Source of the DNA: Setomelanomma holmii
Taxonomy: Eukaryota; Ascomycota; Dothideomycetes; Pleosporales; Phaeosphaeriaceae
DNA: 64,000 nt
Assembly: GCA_010015745.1 (NCBI GenBank)
Contig: ML978215.1
Coordinates: forward strand, 62,001-126,000
Direction: 5' to 3'
How positions within the stretch are numbered: position 1 is the stretch's first letter; every line of letters starts with the position of its first letter. Shown here one piece after another: positions 59,901 through 64,000 of this stretch. The position numbers and the translations under genes are program-made. The notes beneath the pieces are model-generated. The model worked only from the letters and a program-made list of their open reading frames with translations. It did not search any database and was not told the DNA's origin.

Positions 59901-62900
59901 CTTGCGGCCGACGTTTAGATGCTGCACGCCAGCGGACGTCGATAAGCGTTTTCGATTCGTGGTCTCAGACATCGATTTTCTTGACATATTCTGTCGGTAC
60001 TTCAAGACAGTCACAGGCCCGTGAGTGAAAATGCTGCAGGCGCACGGCGTAGCGGGGCCAAAAGAAGCCGTCTCACACGATTCTAGCTTGCGATAGAACC
60101 CTCAGGTTGCTCCATCCCTGCCAATTCGATGGAATTGATGGTCTCAATGCAGCAAGAATAGAATGGCGGTGAAGAGAACAGAGCTTTTAGTGACTGGGAC
60201 TGAGTATGTTTGTTCACGGGAGAACGGGAGCATGTTTCAACTGGACAAAGACCCCTCACTTCGGATTGTTGTTGAGCTTTGTTGAGAGCATCGAAAAGCA
60301 TCTGGAGTTCATTCAAAGGACGCTAGAGAATGCTGCGGCAAGCGAGTTGGCCACAGAGCATGGGGTGCGATGACAAGCAGTGGGGCGGGAAGTCTGTGAA
60401 GCAGCACCGGTGAGCGCCATCAGGGATCTCAATGCTCCGGCCAATCACAATCTCGACCGGAAACCCCGCGAGCTGTTTTGGGACGCAAGGAGCGGCCGTG
60501 GCTTGCTTGCTCCATCAAGACCCGATAACGGCTCCGCTGGCTCCTGACGTGGCCAGCGGTGATTCGCAGCGGCACGCCTATCTGATGATCCGTCGGAGCA
60601 GGCGGAGGGGGCCTTTTCTCGTTAACATTGAATGAGGTTGAAAATCCAGGCGGGATGGTGGGTCAGCATTTCCATTGAGATGTCCTTGGTTATGGTGGCA
60701 CCCCAAGTTAGATTATCGTGTGCTACATGTCGCAAAATCGCCGTGGAAACGATTGCGATGATGAGTTCGAGATAGTGGAGTGGCTCGAGCTTAGCGAGCT
60801 TGCTGGGGTATCCCTTGATCACCTGCATATGCACCGCGGGTAGATGCATATGAGACTTCTCCAATGAAAGGCGCTCAGTGGTCCCAAGCGTGGCCGTGTT
60901 GCGGGATTGCCTCACAGCTGCAGGAACACTGGTCGATGTATCGCAGCTGATCAAGGCTTCTGGTGGTCAACGTCAATGTTCTGGAAATTTTGTTCATCTT
61001 GCTTCATCCCAAGAGTCTCCATTCGGGTTGCAGAGCCTACTGGCCGCGTAGAATCGAGGATCAATATCCTGTTACGGACACGGCGGGGATCAAATCCGTC
61101 CGAGGATTCCGATTCTAGATTGGACTCCTCTTGAATTGGACACAAGCCCCACTACGTGGTCACGTCCGCGACAGAGTGCTCGAGATGCGAAGGCTGATAC
61201 CACACGAGACGCCTTTCGAGAGCTGCTCTGTTGTCCGAGAGCTGAGGACCGCATTGCCGTCATGTGCTATGCTGGTCTCACCTCCCGAGCGGCCAGATTC
61301 GTATCTGAATCTCTGAGCCTTTGGACATTCCTTCATGACGAATGGTGGTGGTCAGCAAGTTACATGTAAAGACGCGTGCGGGCCTTCTCCACGATCCGCA
61401 CCCACATCGCGCCGGCTGCACTGCACGTTTATTTTCACCTGTGCATGACTGCTAGACACCTTAGCCCACGCGACCGTGGTGCGACTGACCCTCGTTAAAG
61501 GGCTCTCTGGCGATATAGCGAATGTAGGATCCGGCACATGGTGATACTGTACGCTTCGCTTCAGACCCGTGGGCTGACGATATTGCCCTTGGTGCACGAG
61601 TGTCCATTGTACTCTTTGTGACACCAGGCTTTCAAGGGACACCTGGTATTGGAGTCTGAGGGCCTTCCGACCACGACTGTCAACGAGCCTACATCATATG
61701 CCGTCAGTGGTCGCACGGGTCCGAGAGATAGCGCCCCGCAGCGCTAATTGCCACGTCGTCCAAGTTGTGGTGAAATGGACGGTATTGGATGTAATGCAAC
61801 AAGGCGAGTCTGGCAGGACCGAATTGAATGCGAACAGTTGGTTTGGCGCTTAGAGCGGCGAGCTGATCTAGTGAGTGCCCACCAGCAGACCTGTGTGGCT
61901 GGCATGTTGTCGTCTCCCTAGTTTGAGGCTGTCACCGTTCGCATGGAAGACGCATGGGTGCAGCCGGTCCCGGACTGTCCCGTGGGCCGTGCAGAAGCGA
62001 GTCCCGTGATCTGCAACGTCGCCTCTACGCCTGCGAATGCGAGCGACAACGGCGGCAGCACATATTGCGCTGTGCGTCGGACGTGTTTCAGTTGGCCAGA
62101 AAGACGAGTCTTGTGTGATGGCATCACGCCCCATCCGTGGTGCTGGGTTCATTGGCTTCCGACCGCGAGACACGACAATGAAGGTTCAAGCACAGTTGCG
62201 GGTGGCTTGAGGCGAGGCAGGAAAGCGTGACAAAGAGCGCCATTCCCAAGACGGTTAGAGCGCGATGTGCTGGCACTGGGCTGTCCACACCGCAAGTTAG
62301 CTCTCATCCTATCAGCCCTCACGGCGGCCACATCCAACCCCAAGGACGTGGTACGTCGGCACGTTTTGTCGAGCGGATTTACTCTGGATGGAATGGACAG
62401 AATTCAACAGCGACTGTGAGTGGCTGTGCACAACGCCGCGGCGCTCGCTGTCGCCAGGTGTGTCTCGTTTAACCCCTTCTTGCCATCACCGCTGACATGA
62501 CATGAATGTCGCACTCTCTCGAGTCTCCACGTTGCACATGCTCCCTCTGGCCTAGCTTGCTTCGCACGCCTCGAATTGACTCGCGTGGGAGCAAAAAAAG
62601 TGTAGACGCTGTTGCCGGGCGCAGCATTGCCTGAGCTGCTGGACGCCTATGAACGTGAGGCCAATCAGAGCGACCCGAGTAATGCCCAGCCATCGCGTTT
62701 CTGTACGGCCTTCCGTCCGTTTCTTCCGTCCAGCGCACTTTCGGGCTCATCCCTGCGACTGTTGGATCGTGGACATTTAGCCTGAGCTGGAATTCGCTCG
62801 CTGTGCTCAGACACGCCCAGCCCGTTCGAGGCTGCGGCTCGTCCTGCCCAAAGTATCGAGGGCCGTCTTGAATTCGGAAAAGATGACGAGCATCTCAGCA

Positions 62901-64000
62901 GATAGCGATGCCGCGGCAGTTGCGCTCGCGTTTCAGGATGGCCGTGGCTGACTGCCACCGCGAGACTGTCTCTCTGCTTTTTCGTCGCACTGCTCACCAG
63001 GCTGTCCTGTCTCTGACTCGCAGCAGCGGTGCAAATCATCGCGCCTGCCGGGCCACTCAGTACCACGAGCAGCCACTTTCGGGCACTGGAGCCAGACGTT
63101 GCGACAGGGTGTGTACTCCGATCGCTCGCTGGGGTGGCTGCGAGCAGGCCCACGCTTGTGCTTGTCGGCGCCCGCAACATTGTGCCCCGGCGCCGCTCTG
63201 TAAGGACGAACGGCTTCTCGCTGACTGTTCCCTATCAACTCACAAGGTTTGCCCCCGGGTGCTTCGAATATCTCCGGCCTCACTGACTGGCTGCGCGTAT
63301 TGAGCCGTCTTATCCCAATCGGGACCCCAGCCGATGCCTCAGGAAGCGGCACACAGTCGCAAAATAGGCGCCCACTAAGTATGGAGTGCGCAACCCTGCC
63401 CGCGAATGCCAACAGACAATGAAGGTGGTGAGAAGGCGCACCGAAATAGCAAAGCGATCCGCCGTTGCTGCACCTCTCGTTGCGCTCCAGCAAGCAGACT
63501 GACAGGGCAGGACATCTGATCTGCTGTGCCTTTGTGCTGTCGTGCGGACATGGGCTTCTGTCGTCAGGTGGCTGGTGGTGGGGTCCTGGGCTCGCTTGCG
63601 TGCATGGCGCTGTAAAGCCCTCGACGGCCAATCCCTGCCAGCCTGCTTTCTCCATCCTCCGCCCTTGTCTGCCGCATCGTTGTCGGATCAGCCCAGTCAG
63701 CACCGTCTATGGCCCTGTCTGTGCTCCCCAGCGCGAAACGGCCTGTTCTTCACGGGACTGATGCTCGGTCCAGGCTGTTGCGCAGGCCACCTACCCCCAT
63801 GCCGTCTCGAGCTCCCCATCCTCACCAAGCCCGAAGTGAATTTAGATTGTGTGTGTGCAAGTGGCGGCTCGTGGGTGTGTGTCGCTGAGCATCCCCAGAA
63901 GATCTCCAGCACCCGTTTCTTAGGCACAGCTCCAGCTCAGCGCCTGCATCTTCCACGCACCCGTCTCTGGACTCTCTCGTGCTGCGGCCTCATCTCTGCT
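56954..64000. other. 7-kb stretch without a supportable gene
   Basis: Both strands hold only overlapping frames of 60-110 codons, apart from a 256-codon GC-rich frame at 62933-63703 (-) that is low in hydrophobic structure and probably chance. One frame at 60622-60954 (-) looks slightly protein-like (LEPLHYLELIIAIVSTAILR) but has no support. CCAAT boxes occur at 57707-57711 (reverse), 60441 and 62661. The last 200 bases are rich in C and T on the plus strand, as in a fungal 5' leader, suggesting a gene beyond the right edge. No transposon, tandem repeat or RIP-like AT-rich block is visible. Confidence 0.45.

Noticed and set aside
61060..61140. Possible tRNA B-box-like sequence (GGGGATCAAATCC)
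   Set aside because: No matching A box, acceptor stem or anticodon arm could be folded around it.
62933..63703. 256-codon minus-strand ORF near the right end
   Set aside because: It lies in a GC-rich area, lacks hydrophobic structure and family motifs, and is overlapped by equally open frames on the plus strand.

Overview
The window looks like nuclear DNA of a filamentous ascomycete (Pezizomycotina). I infer Dothideomycetes, possibly the Mycosphaerella-like lineage, but cannot prove it without a search. The evidence is short GT-AG introns (mostly 45-70 bp), a HET-domain gene, a microsomal P450, an OPT transporter, and fungal forms of VAC7, PRP3, RPA190 and RPN6. No prokaryotic operon, CRISPR, rRNA or clear tRNA signal was seen. 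Exon joins given here were deduced by eye from splice signals, reading frame and family conservation.

Layout. 1-5.9 kb: the 5' end of an unknown gene running off the left edge (-), a decayed feruloyl-esterase-like gene (-), a small conserved-looking protein (-) and a large multi-pass membrane protein (-). 7.0-10.2 kb: VAC7 (-), with an upstream ORF touching its start codon. 11.5-12.4 kb: an F-box/2EXR-like gene (-) with an in-frame stop. 12.9-18.9 kb: DNA polymerase eta (+), a von Willebrand A / alpha-kinase fusion (+) and a possible small one-TM protein (+). 19.8-22.1 kb: an oligopeptide-transporter pseudogene (+) with four lesions. 22.5-23.8 kb: a HET-domain gene (+). 23.9-27.1 kb: no convincing gene, but three evenly spaced TATA-like units. 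27.1-34.3 kb: PRP3 (-) and the RNA polymerase I largest subunit (+) share a 378-bp head-to-head promoter. 36.5-37.7 kb: an epimerase/reductase-like gene (-) that lacks the usual catalytic pair. 39.6-48.8 kb: RPN6 (-) and a 2315-residue coiled-coil protein (+) with a long internal repeat array. 49.9-54.7 kb: a glycine-rich microprotein (+), then a hotdog thioesterase (-) head to head with a PXA-PX-nexin protein (+). 55.2-57.0 kb: a cytochrome P450 (-). 57.0-64.0 kb: a 7-kb stretch without a supportable gene, ending in CT-rich sequence that could lead a gene beyond the right edge.

Housekeeping functions (translesion synthesis, spliceosome, Pol I, proteasome, vacuole PI(3,5)P2 control, endosomal membrane traffic) are intact. 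The damaged genes are all accessory: the secreted esterase, the F-box-like protein and the OPT transporter. Because 5-7 kb ORFs elsewhere are clean, these lesions are more likely real gene decay than sequencing error.
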